From the NCBI RefSeq assembly GCF_024679245.1, contig NC_090173.1, positions 12,889,513 through 12,953,512 on the forward strand: a stretch of DNA of 64,000 bases. The letters run 5' to 3'. This document shows positions 12,701 through 47,353 of this stretch, piece by piece. A program made the translations under genes and the position numbers. This stretch comes from Pseudorasbora parva. Its lineage: Eukaryota > Chordata > Actinopteri > Cypriniformes > Gobionidae. The number at the start of each line of letters is the position of its first letter. The stretch's first letter is position 1. A model generated the notes under the pieces. The model made no database searches, was not told the origin of the DNA, and saw nothing but the letters and a program-made list of their open reading frames with translations.

Positions 12701-14884
12701 TCAGTGTTAGTGATCCTACACCGCTTCAGTGTTAGTGATCCTACACCACTTCAGTGTTAGTGTTAGTGATCATACACTGCTTCAGTGTTAGTGATCCTAC
12801 ACCGCTTCAGTGTTAGTGTTAGTGATCCTACACCACTTCAGTGTTAGTGATCCTACACCACTTCAGTGTTAGTGATCCTACACTGCTTCAGTGTTAGTGT
12901 TAGTGATCCTACACTGCTTCAGTGTTAGAGTTAGTGATCCTGCACTGCTTCACTGTTAGTGTTAGTGATCCTACACTGCTTCAGTGTTAGAGTTAGTGAT
13001 CCTAAACTGCTTCAGTGTTAGTGTTAGTGATCCTACACTGCTTCAGTGTTAGTGTTAGTGACCCTACACCGTTTCAGTGTTAGTGTTAGTGATCCTACAC
13101 CACTTCAGTGTTAGTGATCCTACACTGCTTCAGTGTTAGTGTTAGTGATCCTACACCGCTTCAGTGTTAGTGTTAGTGAACCTACACTGCTTCAGTGTTA
13201 GTGTTAGTGATCCTACACTGCTTCAGTGTAAGTGTAAGTGATCCTACACTGCTTCAGTGTTAGTGACCCTGCACTGCTTCAGTGTTAGTGTTAGTGATCC
13301 TACACTGCTTCAGTGTAAGTGTTAGTGATCCTACACTGCTTCAGTGTTAGTGTTAGTGACCCTACACCGTTTCAGTGTTAGTGATCCTACACTGCTTCAG
13401 TGTTAGTGTTAGTGACCCTACACCATTTCAGTGATAGTGATCCTACACCACTTCAGTGTTAGTGATCCTATACCACTTCAGTGTTAGTGATCCTACACCG
13501 CTTCAGTGTTAGTGATAGTGATCCTACACTGCTTTAGTGTTAGTGACCCTACACCGTTTCAGTGTTAGTGACCCTACACCGTTTCAGTGATAGTGATCCT
13601 ACACCACTTCAGTGTTAGTGATCCTACACCGCTTCAGTGTTAGTGATCCTACACCGCTTCAGTGTTAGTGATAGTGATCCTACACCACTTCAGTGTTAGT
13701 GTTAGTGACCCTACACCATTTCAGTGTTAGTGATCCTACACCGCTTCAGTGTTAGTGATCCTTCGCTTCAGTGTTAGTGTTAGTGATCCTACACTGCTTC
13801 AGTGTTAGTGTTAGTGACCCTACACCATTTCAGTGATAGTGATCCTACACCACTTCAGTGTTAGTGATCCTACACCGCTTCAGTGTTAGTGATCCTACAC
13901 CGCTTCAGTGTTAGTGTTAGTGATCCTACACCGCTTCACTGTTAGTGTTAGTGATCCTACACCGCTTCAGTGTTAGTGTTAGTGTTCCTACACTGCTTCA
14001 GTGTTAGTGATCCTACACCGCTTCAGTGTTAGTGATCCTACACCACTTCAGTTTTAGTGATCCTACACCGCTACAGTATTAGTGATCCTACACACTTCAG
14101 TGTTAATGTTAGTGATCCTACACTGCTTCAGTGTTAGTGTTAGTGATCCTACACCGCTTCACTGTTAGTGTTAGTGATCCTACACCACTTCAGTGTGTGT
14201 TAGTGATCCTACACCGCTTCAGTGTTAGTGTTAGTGATTATACACTGCTTCAGTGTTAGTGTTTGTGATCCTACACTGCTTCAGTGTTAGTGATCCTACA
14301 CCGCTTCAGTGTTAGTGATCCTACACCACTTCAGTGTTAGTGATAGTGATCCTACACCGCTTCAGTGTTAGTGTTAGTGATCCTACACCGCTTCACTGTT
14401 AGTGTTAGTGATCCTACACCGCTTCAGTGTTAGTCTTAGTGATCCTACACCGCTTCAGTGTTAGTGTTAGTGATCATACACTGCTTCAGTGTTAGTGATC
14501 CTACACCGCTTCAGTGTTAGTGTTAGTTATCCTACACCACTTCAGTGTTAGCGTTAGTGATCCTACACCGCTTCAGTGCTAGTTTTAGTGATCCTACACT
14601 GCTTCAGTGTTAGTGTTAGTGATCCTTCACCACTTCAGATCCTACACCGCTTCAGTGATAGTGATCCTACACCGCTTCTGTGTTAGTATTAGTGATCCTA
14701 CACCGCTTCAGTGTTAGTCTTAGTGATCCTACACCGCTTCAGTGTTAGTCTTAGTGATCCTACACCGCTTCAGTGTTAGTGATCCTACACCACTTCAGTG
14801 TTAGTGTTAGTGATCATACACTGCTTCAGTGTTAGTGATCCTACACCGCTTCAGTGTTAGTGTTAGTGATCCTACACCGCTTCA

Positions 14885-14984
14885 GATGTTAGTGATTCTA
14901 ATAACTCATTATGTGCCTCAATTTTAGAATCAGCTCAAAGAGAAAAACAAACAAAATATACATGCCTTCAGATATAATTGAATA
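14885..14984 (+). repeat. Right flank of the satellite, source of the embedded copies
   Basis: The sequence just outside the array is the reverse complement of the non-satellite part of the three 140-bp embedded blocks. It is therefore probably the parent sequence, captured in inverted orientation. Confidence 0.8.
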
Positions 14985-17072
14985 ACAGTCACAAGAATAA
15001 ACATATAGGCAGATTTATGTTCAGCTGAAATTATAATTATCTGTAGTGATCTGGTGCATAAAAATATATATATATTTAAACCTGTATTATTTTCTTTGAC
15101 TCAGAGTTCTGTGTAATTGTATCTAATCCTGATAAACCAGTTCTGATTAAATGGAAAAACCTCAGCATAAAAAAAATGAAAAATGAAAGAATCCGAGATG
15201 GGACTGAAACGGCATACGATTCCTAGAAGGATCAAGAATTTAGCACAAGTTTCACCCTACATTTAAATGGTTTTTGATGGATTGTAATGATGCAGTGGGT
15301 CCTTACAGTTTCAGTAGTTTCATCTGCTACATAAGCTTTGTCTCTAAAAAGAAACTGCATTCAGTTGCAGTCGGGTGTGTCGTTTCAGTTGAATGACAGT
15401 CATCCAGATTTCATTGCAGCTTTCAACAGATGCAGCTTTCATTGTTTATTTGTCTTTTATATTTCCTCATGTTTCTAATGCTTTTTAAGTTAAATATCTC
15501 TGCAGCTCAGATACGTTTTTATTATTAAAATATATATATAAATTTATTTTTATGCTGATTGTCTCCAATTGGACACATCTAAATATATTATATTATTTAT
15601 TATATTATTATTAATTCCAGCATGTCATTTGTTTTAAACTTAAATACAACACTTTAAGTCATATACAATATGCAAATAAGCTGTATTAATACAGTTAAAG
15701 ACCGCGTGAAACGGAAGTTGAGTTCATCCTTTTCTCTTTATTGTGATGTATATCCAAGTGAAACGGCTTCTGAAATTAGAAATAATTGTAGGGATGGGAC
15801 TTCATCCTTTCTTAAAGGGTCTCCACCGGACTCAAAAAAACTCGATCTATCTCTTAAATAAAATGTTTTTCTCTAAATATTTTCTACATATGTTACTGTA
15901 TATTTCCTCACTTTTCTATGGCTTATTCTATATATTTCACACATTAAGCCCTTTATGGCTTCATTTCTTTAAAACCTTTTTCTCAACTTTCTCTTATAAG
16001 GGGGGCAAGCCGTAAGTGCGTTCACTAATGCTGCATTCATAAGTGTGATGAAGGGGTAGTGGGCTGACTCCCTTGCCTCTTCATCATATGCATCTTCATC
16101 ATTTGCATCTTATCCTTTTGAAGGATTTTTAATAACCTCATGAATTAAATAATCAGTTATTATCCTTTCAAAATAATTAATTATTGACAATCTATTTTAT
16201 TTGAACATTAATACAGTTAACTATTATTTAATATGATTTTGACTCTATGTCTGCAGTATGGTTTCTAATTTGCTTTCCAGAGACGGTCTGACAAAGACAG
16301 TCTGACCCCTATCTATGTGCCCTGACATAGATAGCCTGACCTCTATCTCTGAGTCCTGACCAACAGGTCCTTGGAGAGAAAGTTAGAACTTCCAAGAGGT
16401 GAATCCTGCCTGTTGTTTGTAACCCCAGGACAGGAAGGGGTGGGAGGATTTGAGTCTCCCAATTGTGATTTTTCCCATTGATAGAAGTACATTTTTGTCT
16501 TTATATTTCTTTATAGAATGAGGTAGATGACATTAGTCATACTTTTCTTTCTGAAGATCCGTTTGTCATGTGGTGTTGATATCTTGTTCTGTTGATAAGC
16601 TCACTGCTGCACTAACCTTGGAGGAGAGATTCCCTAGAGTCTTGTGTGTGTGTTACATGTTCTGTGCAGGTCTTCCGACTGGATTGGACCGCTTTTTCTC
16701 ACACCCTAGACCTCTTTGGCGTCTTTCTAGGACTTCCCTGAAGTCAACACTACCCCAATCTTGGGATTGTCTGATGTATACATCCTGATTAACAACAACA
16801 ACATCTCCTATCTATTCGTGTGACACATTGTTTAGACTTTATGCCAATCAGTAATATTCCACATGTCCATAATGATGTAAATCATGCCCTTGAAATTGGT
16901 ATAACTGGTGTGGTAATTTTGTGTAGAGTAGAGTCTGGCCTGACACCGCCCTGAGAGACTCTGAAGCTGACTCTACCGATGAAACTGCAAACTATTCTTC
17001 AGTAAAATTCTCTCCGATGATTGAACATCCTGACTCCTGGTCTTCATATCGCATATCTAGCGATATATATCT
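14985..17072. other. AT-rich DNA, no gene recognised
   Basis: I see no splice-bordered exon, RNA gene or transposon end. The open frames at 15670-16015 and 16570-16788 have low-complexity or unrecognised content. Confidence 0.45.
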
Positions 17073-17145
17073 ATTTAGCACTTTGGGATTGTTTTTAACT
17101 ATGAAAAGGGCTTTACAAATAAAATTTATTATTATTATCTGGTCT
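17073..17145 (+). mobile_element. L2-type LINE 3' end fragment
   Basis: The stretch reads like the L2 tail, with a GCACTTTGGGATT-like box, then AAATAAAATTTATTATTATT. It resembles, in opposite orientation, the 3' end of the L2 copy at 38089-41915. Only the tail is present. Confidence 0.55.
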
Positions 17146-18166
17146 ATGGGTCAAAACTGTCACCCCTAACAGTGAGCTGTCACGACAAGCTGATCGTCCA
17201 ACTCAATACTTTTTACATAAAGTTGTTATTTCTCATATATGTGCGGGCGAATCATTTTTCATGATGTGTGAGATAGATTTTATGTTGGTCTCAGCATAGA
17301 AGAGAAGTGGTCAGAGGGTCTCTTGTCCCTCTCTCTGATGAAGCTGTATTCTATGTTTGAATGTATGGTTTACATCAGCTGGAACCACTCCATATAAGGA
17401 ACAGGTGCTGGTGAAGTGACTGGGAGTTAGAAAATGGTCCCTGCTTTTTCTATTACAAGATCTTCAGGAGCTCAAGGAAGGCCTGGATATCTGACAGAGA
17501 TGACCATGTTTAGATTAGTTTTTTCGTTGTTTATCACATTCCTATACCTTGAGCTATATGATGTACTCTCTCTCTCTCTCTCTCATTGGTTCAAATCATC
17601 TTGCACCCTTTGTATTCAATTTATATAACCTATGCCTTTCTCATAAATAAAGGAGAGAACTCAATGTATAGAGACCCTAGGTAAGAGAGAGTGAACACCA
17701 CCCCTTGTATGTTTTATTTTTTGTAATTATGTAAATAAGTAAGTAAGTTAGGGCGTTCAACACCGAAGATGTTTGTTTTCTCCTGTTTATTGTTTTAGGT
17801 AGCTTAGTGGTTGAATTATAAGTTAGAGGTTGTTTTGTTATGTTATTTTCTTTCCTTTGGCGTCACCATGTCAATTTTTCTTCTTAGGTTTGTAGGTTCT
17901 TTTATTGATTGCTTTTTTTTCTTGTTAATATTGTGAGTTATCTTTATTATTATTTTGGTTTTCATTTTTTACACGGTTGTATAATAAATCAACTTTTTTC
18001 CTCTTATCTTTGTTGTTGCGTTATCTCTGCCCATTTGGCACTATCAGTTGTCACAACCTCATTTAAGGAATGACATACCTATTAAAACATGTTCTTCTAA
18101 TGTCAAGAAAACCAATTACAAGTACAACAGTCGTTCCTCAAGCACATTACATGTAAAAAATAAAAA

Positions 18167-18176
<10 letters not shown>
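17146..18176. other. Non-coding AT-rich stretch, possibly an old LTR
   Basis: The stretch contains a short CT run near 17567-17584, two AATAAA-like signals and long T-rich parts. It starts near a TGTCAC and ends near a TGTCACA, which resembles a solo LTR, but I could not find a target duplication. Confidence 0.25.
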
Positions 18177-18227
<51 letters not shown>

Positions 18228-18228
18228 T
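18177..18228. repeat. (AT)n(AC)n microsatellite
   Basis: An uninterrupted AT run is followed by an AC run. Confidence 0.95.
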
Positions 18229-18436
18229 TTTAAAAGCATGTTGTTTGTGAACAGATTTTTTTGCAAAAGATTTGGTCTCTGAAAAAAAAAATCTGTTAAA
18301 GGCGCTAAGTTTTTTTTTATTGAACTGTTGAATGACTGTCAGGCTTTTAAACAGATGCGTCTTACATTGGGGGTTGAATACTTGTATTTATAATTCTTCA
18401 TAAATTAAATCTCTCTACTACTCTCACAAAATAGCA

Positions 18437-18610
18437 AGAGTCAAAATAGTCATAACGGACATCAACAAATGAATGACATTCAAAGATTTTCTCAGCTGGA
18501 ATCTGTCCATGATCACAGTCAGATCAATGTTTTCTGTTATGCAAAATACACTTGTTCTGAATACTTCATTTTTACAAATTCAAATATAAAAAAAGCTGCT
18601 TGAGATGAAT
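18437..18610 (-). repeat. Second copy of the 3'UTR of the multipass Ig gene
   Basis: This stretch is roughly 90% identical by eye to 21679-21851, the 3'UTR of the minus-strand Ig gene. The similarity ends at the point where the stop codon of that gene lies. On the minus strand an AATAAA polyadenylation signal follows at 18316-18321. No coding exon is recognisable to its right, so it is either a duplicated terminal segment, a remnant of a paralogue, or the distal part of a UTR split by transposons. Confidence 0.7.
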
Positions 18611-19159
18611 AACATACAGTATATAAACAAGCTTTACAGTAGTTGTATAGTTGTCCTGCTTTACATGTCAACAAAGATTTATCAGGCTTAGCTTGTTCTT
18701 AAAAGCTCATTTCTGTACATGCCTGTAAGTCTTGGAAACAAATATGCAACAATTAACCTTTCTTTCAGGAAAATAATAATAATTAGCAGTTAATTTTAAC
18801 ACATATTGACCTCTAGGGTGTAAAATAATTATGAAACACTTCTTTAAAAATTAGAAAAGTTAAAATAAAATATACAAAATATATTAAAAAAATATATAAA
18901 AAAATGAAAGGGGGGGGTGAAATGCTGTTTCATGCATACTGATCTTTTTACACTGTTAAACACTTGGAATCCCATACTAAACATAGACAAAGTTTCAAAA
19001 GTTAAGGTGGACGTTTGATGGGAGTATTTCTTTGTCAAAAATACTACTTCCGGTTAGTCATAAGTTTCGGCAAGTTTTTTGAGATCATGCGTCCCCTTTG
19101 ACGTTAATGGGGGCGGAATTTCCTTGTATGGGCCTTACGGATAATTCTACCGGAAGCGC

Positions 19160-19161
<2 letters not shown>

Positions 19162-19232
<71 letters not shown>
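19162..19232. repeat. (GA)n microsatellite
   Basis: A long GA run with a single GGG interruption. It makes artificial Ser-Leu open frames on the minus strand. Confidence 0.95.
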
Positions 19233-19302
19233 CGAAAGTAACAGGCTACGCCCATCAAAGCGCTGGCTTGTAGGATGCTGAACAGGTGATGTGCACATAA
19301 CA

Positions 19303-19560
19303 ATGTCACCAAAAAAGTGCGTTTTTGGTTGCCAGACCAAGACAGTCCTGCACAGATTCCCCAAAACCCCCGGATTAAGGCAACAGTGGATGTAATTTGC
19401 TTTTCCGGATCAGCAACTGAGCTGCGCGAATGTTTATATCTGTTCGCTGCATTTCGGTGCCAACTGTTTCATAAACAAGGCCCAGCTCGACGCCGGATTT
19501 TCCCGATCGCCTAATGCTGAAGGATGGAGCAGTCCCAACGTTAGAACCGCAGGCGGTGAG
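19303..19560 (+). pseudogene. Broken THAP zinc-finger exon
   Basis: Translation from the ATG at 19303 begins MSPKKCVFGC and continues with HRFPKTPGLRQQW, then YICSLHF and NCFINKAQL. This is the C-x(2-4)-C ... W ... C-x2-H order of a THAP DNA-binding domain. A TAA stop directly follows the QQWM segment, so the copy cannot make the domain. A possible splice donor GGTGAGTGAG lies at the right end, as expected for a first exon. It sits inside the inverted-end element at 18907-20413, which indicates a transposon origin. Confidence 0.65.
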
Positions 19561-20429
19561 TGAGACTGCTTCAGATGTCTGTGTTTTTGCCTATGCTCGT
19601 AGCCCAAACATGATCACGTATAGTTAATTGATCAATGGAGCATGCGATGTGTAGTGCGTGTACATTTGTTTAGCTGGCCACTATATGTGTAACTTTATGT
19701 TTGTGTATTGTAAAAGCACTCAACAATACACAAAGAGGGGGGAAATATGTTGAACTAAATAAGCGCGCTTCTTCATTCAAATGCGCTATTATTCCGTGTC
19801 TTTCTATGTAAACACTAACTTAGCCTGCCGTGCAAAACCAGTCCGCTTACTGTCTACACAAACCACGCGTAAACACACACACACACGTGCACAACTGCAC
19901 TTCCCACATGTACACCTTCAAAGACAAAAATACGACGATATAATTAAAGTATAAATATGTAAATAACACAAGCCGCTAAGCATATTATATAGTTAGTGTA
20001 TAACTTGTACCACATAGAGACGTCCTGCTCTAGTCGTTTTTGCTGCTGCTCCTGTTCAACTGCAGCCTCTGGGTCTGATTCCGGATCATAGATGTATGGC
20101 TGTATCTGATTAAAAGCCATATTTTTATTTTGAATAAAGTTTTTTTCCCGCTGTTAGGGATGACACAGCTTTACGACGCACTCGACTCAACACAATAGCA
20201 GCAGCGCGCACACGTCATTATTTAGCTCCACTCACACGACACGCCCCCACCCGCTCGGCTTTTTTCTGAAAGACTCGGAACAGCGCATCTTTCTTATATA
20301 ATTATTTAAAAAATAAAGACTTTTCGGAGATATGAAGGATGCAATGCTACTCTATAGGTACTCAAGATTGACATGACACTGACTGAAACTGAGTGTTTCA
20401 CCCCCCCCTTTAAATATATTTTTTTACGT

Positions 20430-21573
20430 AATGATAAAAATTAAACTTTCATATATTTTAGATTCATTGCACACCAACTGAAATAGTTCAGGTCTTTTAT
20501 TGTTTTAATACTGATGATTTTGGCATACAGCTCATGAAAACCCCAAATTCCAAAAATTTGGAAAATCTCAAAAAAATAGCTATTTCATCCGACCAATAAA
20601 AGAAAAGTGTTTTTAATACAAAAAAGTCAGCCTTCAAATAATTAAGTTCAGTTTTGCACTCAATACTTGGTCGGGAATCCTTTTGCAGAAATGACTGCTT
20701 CAGTGCGGCGTGGCATGGAGGCGATCAGCCTGTGGCACTGCTGAGGTGTTATGGAGGCCCAGGTTGCTTCGATAGCGGCCTTAAGCTCATCCAGAGTGTT
20801 GGGTCTTGCGTCTCTCAACTTTCTCTTCACAATATCTCACAGATTCTCTCTGGGGTTCAGGCCAGGAGAGTTGGCAGGCCAGTTGAGCACAGTAATACCA
20901 TGGTCAGTAAACCATTTACCAGTGGTTTTGGAACTGTGAGCAGGTGCCAGTTCGTGCTGAAAAACCAAATCTTCATCTCCATAAAGCTTTTCAGCAGATG
21001 GAAGCATGAAGTGGTCCCCCAAGGTTTGGAATCAGTCCTTCTCCACAATCTTCCTCAGGGTCCGGTCACCTCTTCTCGTTGTGCAGCGTTTTTTGCCACT
21101 TTTTTCCTTCCCACAGACTTCCCACTGAGGTGCCTTGATACAGCACTCTGGGAACAGCCTATTCGTTCAGAAATGTCTTTCTGTGTCTCACCCTCTCGCT
21201 TGAGGGTGTCAATGATGGCCTTCTGGACAGCAGTCAGGTCGGCAGTCTTACCCATGATTGCGGTTTTGAGTAATGAACCAGGCTGGGAGATTTTAAAAGC
21301 CTCAGGAATCTTTTGCAGGTGTTTAGAGTTAATTAGTTGATTCAGATGATTAGGTTATTAGCCGGTTTAGAGAACCTTTTCTTGATATGCACATTTTTTG
21401 AGATTTCGATTTTTTTCAGTTGCACATTCAGTTGCACAGTTGCACATTTTTTGAGATTTCGATTTTTTTCAGTTGGTGTGCAATTAATCTAAAATATATG
21501 AAAGTTTAATTTTTATCATTTCATTATGGAAAATAATGAACTTTATCACAATATGCTAATTTTTTGAGAAGGA

Positions 21574-21574
<1 letters not shown>
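20430..21574 (-). mobile_element. Tc1/mariner element, internally deleted
   Basis: The sequence AAACTTTCATATATTTTAGA on the left is mirrored as its reverse complement near 21505 on the right, with further matching bases on both sides. The left terminus is shortened. The right end runs into a long TA microsatellite, as expected for an element that targets TA. The transposase remnant runs leftwards between the ends. The left end nearly abuts the THAP element. Confidence 0.75.
20660..21255 (-). pseudogene. Tc1/mariner transposase, deletion derivative
   Basis: The N-terminal 66 residues are an intact paired-like helix-turn-helix region (MGKTADLTAVQKAIIDTLKR, then SERIGCSQSAVSRHL). After a short out-of-frame stretch the sequence jumps directly to the C-terminal catalytic part (HFMLPSAEKLYGDED). 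The central part, about 140 residues including the first catalytic Asp, is missing. The second catalytic position reads FQHELAPAHS, so Asp has become Glu. A TGA replaces the expected Trp after NPRENL. The ending AKGFPTKY is the family's usual C terminus. The copy is catalytically dead, though the DNA-binding part is still open. Confidence 0.85.

Positions 21575-21664
<90 letters not shown>
21575..21664. repeat. (TA)n microsatellite
   Basis: About 90 bp of pure TA, between the Tc1-like end and the 3'UTR of the Ig gene. Confidence 0.95.
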
Positions 21665-21668
<4 letters not shown>

Positions 21669-21678
21669 AAATAACAAT

Positions 21679-21851
21679 AGAGTCAAAATAGTCATAACGG
21701 ACATCAACGAATTAATGAAATTTAAAGATTTTCTCAGCTGGAATCTGTCTATGATCACAGTCAGATCAATGTTTTCTGTTATGCAAAGACACTTGTTCTG
21801 AATACTTCATTTTTTACAAATTTAGATCAAATAAAGCTGCTTGAGATGAAT
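21679..21851 (-). other. 3'UTR of the multipass Ig gene
   Basis: This sequence lies immediately downstream of the TAG stop of the minus-strand gene. No AATAAA is visible before the TA microsatellite. A near-copy at 18437-18610 does have an AATAAA beyond it. Confidence 0.6.
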
Positions 21852-45104
<23,253 letters not shown>

Positions 45105-45305
45105 ATTCACATGAAAATCTGACGATCTTCTCTCTGCATTATCATTGAGCAGCTGTAAACAAGATGAAGTAAAATGTTCACATTTACTTTCTGCTTTCAT
45201 CAGGAAACAAACCAGATCAACCAGTTCTAATCAAAGCAGTTTTTTTCCTCATTCTGATTCCCTTGCATGATGTCACATGTTGGTTGCAGCAATAAAGAAA
45301 ATGTC
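45105..45305 (-). promoter_or_regulatory. 5' region of the multipass Ig gene
   Basis: About 200 bp separate the predicted start codon from the inverted-end element at 45306. The interval is AT-rich. I see no clear TATA box. The promoter may overlap the element, so this is inference from position only. Confidence 0.3.
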
Positions 45306-45614
45306 TCAAGGTTACGTATGTAACCTATGTTCCCTGAGAACAGGGAACGAGACACTGCGTCCTAGAAGGCTTCGTGGAACGCCTCCAGCGTGACAGATGT
45401 CTGAAGCTACTATCGAATCACGTCACTCATAGTGACTGGCGACTGCCCATGACATCATCAATGTGTGACCAGGAAGTATATAAGAGCGCCTACCAAACAT
45501 GACACCATCTTTAGTCTGAAGGGACTGTTTGGCAGACAGGCCCCGAGGCATGGCAACGAGACGCAGTGTCTCGTTCCATGTTCTCAGGGAACATAGGTTA
45601 TTTACGTAGCCTTG
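45306..45614. repeat. 309-bp inverted repeat at the left end
   Basis: The sequence TCTCAAGGTTACGTATGTAA through GAACGAGACACTGCGTC reappears as its reverse complement at about 45558-45614. The inside is the TATA-bearing segment. GGTTACGTATGTAACC and GTTCCCTGAGAACAGGGAAC are further near-palindromes within the arm. Confidence 0.75.
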
Positions 45615-45618
45615 AGAC

Positions 45619-45638
45619 GTTCCCTTTCGAAAGGGAAC
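45619..45638. repeat. 20-bp perfect palindrome, left copy
   Basis: GTTCCCTTTCGAAAGGGAAC is its own reverse complement. The same 20 bp occur at 54888-54907 at the other end of the element. Confidence 0.9.
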
Positions 45639-46039
45639 TCGCACTGCGTCCTAGAATGCTTCAGGGAATGCTATACCAACGCCGCCATGCTGAGGGGAGT
45701 GCATGCCAACTGGCAGTGATAACTGTCAGGATTAGCAAATTAAACTTGAAAAGCCTAAAGTAAAGCGCTTTACTAACCCTTGATAGCGAGGGGAGTTTGC
45801 TCGATCTTAGGATCTACCGAGCACTTATCTTACCGAAGTGCTCAGGAGGCCATAAGGCCTACGGAATGATCCACGCGAGGGGCCTGCGACCGTCTGATCA
45901 AACTCAGGCGGCTGTGTGCTCATAGACGACCCTCAGAGAGGGGAGCATCTGAGTCTGCCTGGTGGGTTACCCCCAGCTGTAGGATAAGCTACCAAAGGTT
46001 CTAATTCCATAAAGAACTGGTAATAGAAGTGCCTAATCT

Positions 46040-46977
46040 TGGGAACATTGCCTTCAAGGAGGCCCGGAGAGGCCTACTACCTGATAGTACGTTTTCAAGG
46101 AGGCCTAAGAGGAGCCTACCACTTGATAGTAATTCATGCGGACTGCCAGCGCATCCAGACTCGCCTTTATGGAGGCCTAGAGAAGCCTGCCACCTCAAAG
46201 CAAGCTCTCAGGGAGGCCTGGTGAGGCCTACTACCTGCTGGCAATGCATGCTTACTCCCCAAGCAGCTGAATTCACCTTCAGGGAGGCCTGATAAGGCCT
46301 ACAAACTAATAGCCTGTTGTGAGGCATTATGGATACTTCACCTTCAAGGAGGCCCAGAGAGGCCTACTACCCGATAGCAGGCTATCTGTCCAGTTGCCCT
46401 GCATAGGAACGGGCCTTCCGGGAGGCCCGGGTAGGTCTACTACCTGATAGAAAGCCAGCCTTCAGGAAGGCCTGGTGAGGCCTGCCACCTGCCAGCAATA
46501 TATTGCTTAACTGCCAAGGTGACTGAGTTCAACCTCAGGGAGGCATGGTGAGGCCTACTACCCGATAGCCTGTAAGGCTAGGTGTCCAGATGTCATATGT
46601 CTGACTTCACTTTCAGGGAGGCCTGGCAAGGCCTACTACCTAATAGTGAGTCATGCTACCTTCAGGGAGGCCTGGTGAGGCCAACCACCTGATAGCAAGT
46701 CATGCTAGCTGCCTGTACAGACTCGAGAACTCGCCTTCAGGGAGGCCTGGTGAGGCCTACCACCTGATAGCAAGCCTTAAGGGAGGCCTGGAAGGGCCTA
46801 CTACCTGCTAGCAATACCTGCTAACTGTCAAAGAGAATGAGACACGGGAACTCATATCCAGAGTCGCCTAGTAAGGCCTACTATCTGGTGTTTCATCTAC
46901 AGGGAATCCCGTCTCTGTATCTCGCCTTCAGGGAGGCCTTGTGAGGCCTACTACCTAATAGCAAGTATCATCTGGCT
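46040..46977. repeat. GC-rich AGGCCT tandem repeats, left part
   Basis: Degenerate units centred on CAGGGAGGCCTGGTGAGGCC TACTACCTGATAGCAA recur about every 40-90 bp, with different spacers. The array continues at 53690-53890 on the other side of the BEL/Pao element, so that element inserted into it. Confidence 0.8.
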
Positions 46978-47353
46978 TGTTATAGAGACTTGGACTGTCA
47001 GGATCTGATTTGTAATTAAATGAGTGAACCCCTCTGGGTGCCGGTCAGAGCACAATTTTATAAATGATGAGGAGACAGGAAAGCAGGTTTAGGTGATGTA
47101 TTGATGAATTATAGGTCACAGAGGTACAGATATTACATGCAGTAGAGGCATTAGTTTGTGGGTCAATTACTAACACCTTGAGGGAACTGCTGTATCAAAG
47201 AACAACGAAACAGGAAGAAAATGTCCTTTCAGCGATCAGGTAACCGACAAAAGGTTCAGCAGGCAACGGCAGACTCTCTCACTTGAGTGCACGTTCTGAA
47301 AAGGCAATGCAATGTCAAAATAAAAGCCCTCTCTTAGAGGAGCCTTTACAACA
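46978..47353 (-). repeat. BEL/Pao 3' LTR
   Basis: 376 bp, TG...CA on either strand, identical by eye to 53296-53671. It is the 3' LTR because the coding strand is minus. Confidence 0.95.

Larger units (their letters stand above)
4328..14896. repeat. 10.6-kb satellite array of 25/31-bp units with higher-order structure
   Basis: The core unit is GATCCTACACCGCTTCAGTG plus TTAGT (25 bp). An optional extra GTTAGT makes 31 bp. Common variants change CCGC to CTGC, CCAC or CGTTT, and GATCC to GACCC. Blocks of units recur in the same order. The stretch before 6276 repeats before 8112, about 1.84 kb apart, and again before 9570, about 1.46 kb apart. Shorter 0.46- and 0.73-kb blocks are repeated between 11100 and 12760. 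All units run in the same direction except three short inverted stretches. Stop codons occur in all frames, so no protein is expected. There is no spacer pattern of the CRISPR kind. Confidence 0.95.
18907..20413 (+). mobile_element. THAP-bearing DNA transposon remnant
   Basis: The left end has AAAGGGGGGGGTGAAA and the right end its complement TTTCACCCCCCCCTTT, giving inverted termini. Between them lie a GA microsatellite, a THAP-domain coding remnant at 19303-19560 and unrecognised sequence. At 1.5 kb it is too short to be complete. Fish P-element-like and Kolobok transposons both carry THAP domains, and I cannot separate them here. Confidence 0.55.

Noticed and set aside
4328..14896. Regular array that could suggest CRISPR
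   Set aside because: The repeats directly abut one another without unique spacers, unit lengths alternate 25/31 bp, and the surroundings are vertebrate DNA.
17158..18054. Possible solo LTR between two TGTCAC motifs
   Set aside because: I could not find a target duplication or matching termini, so I left it as undefined non-coding DNA.
19085..19364. Minus-strand frames with long Ser-Leu runs
   Set aside because: They are translations of the GA microsatellite.
20654..21340. Plus-strand open frame of 228 codons
   Set aside because: It is the antisense of the Tc1/mariner transposase remnant, which is recognisable on the minus strand.
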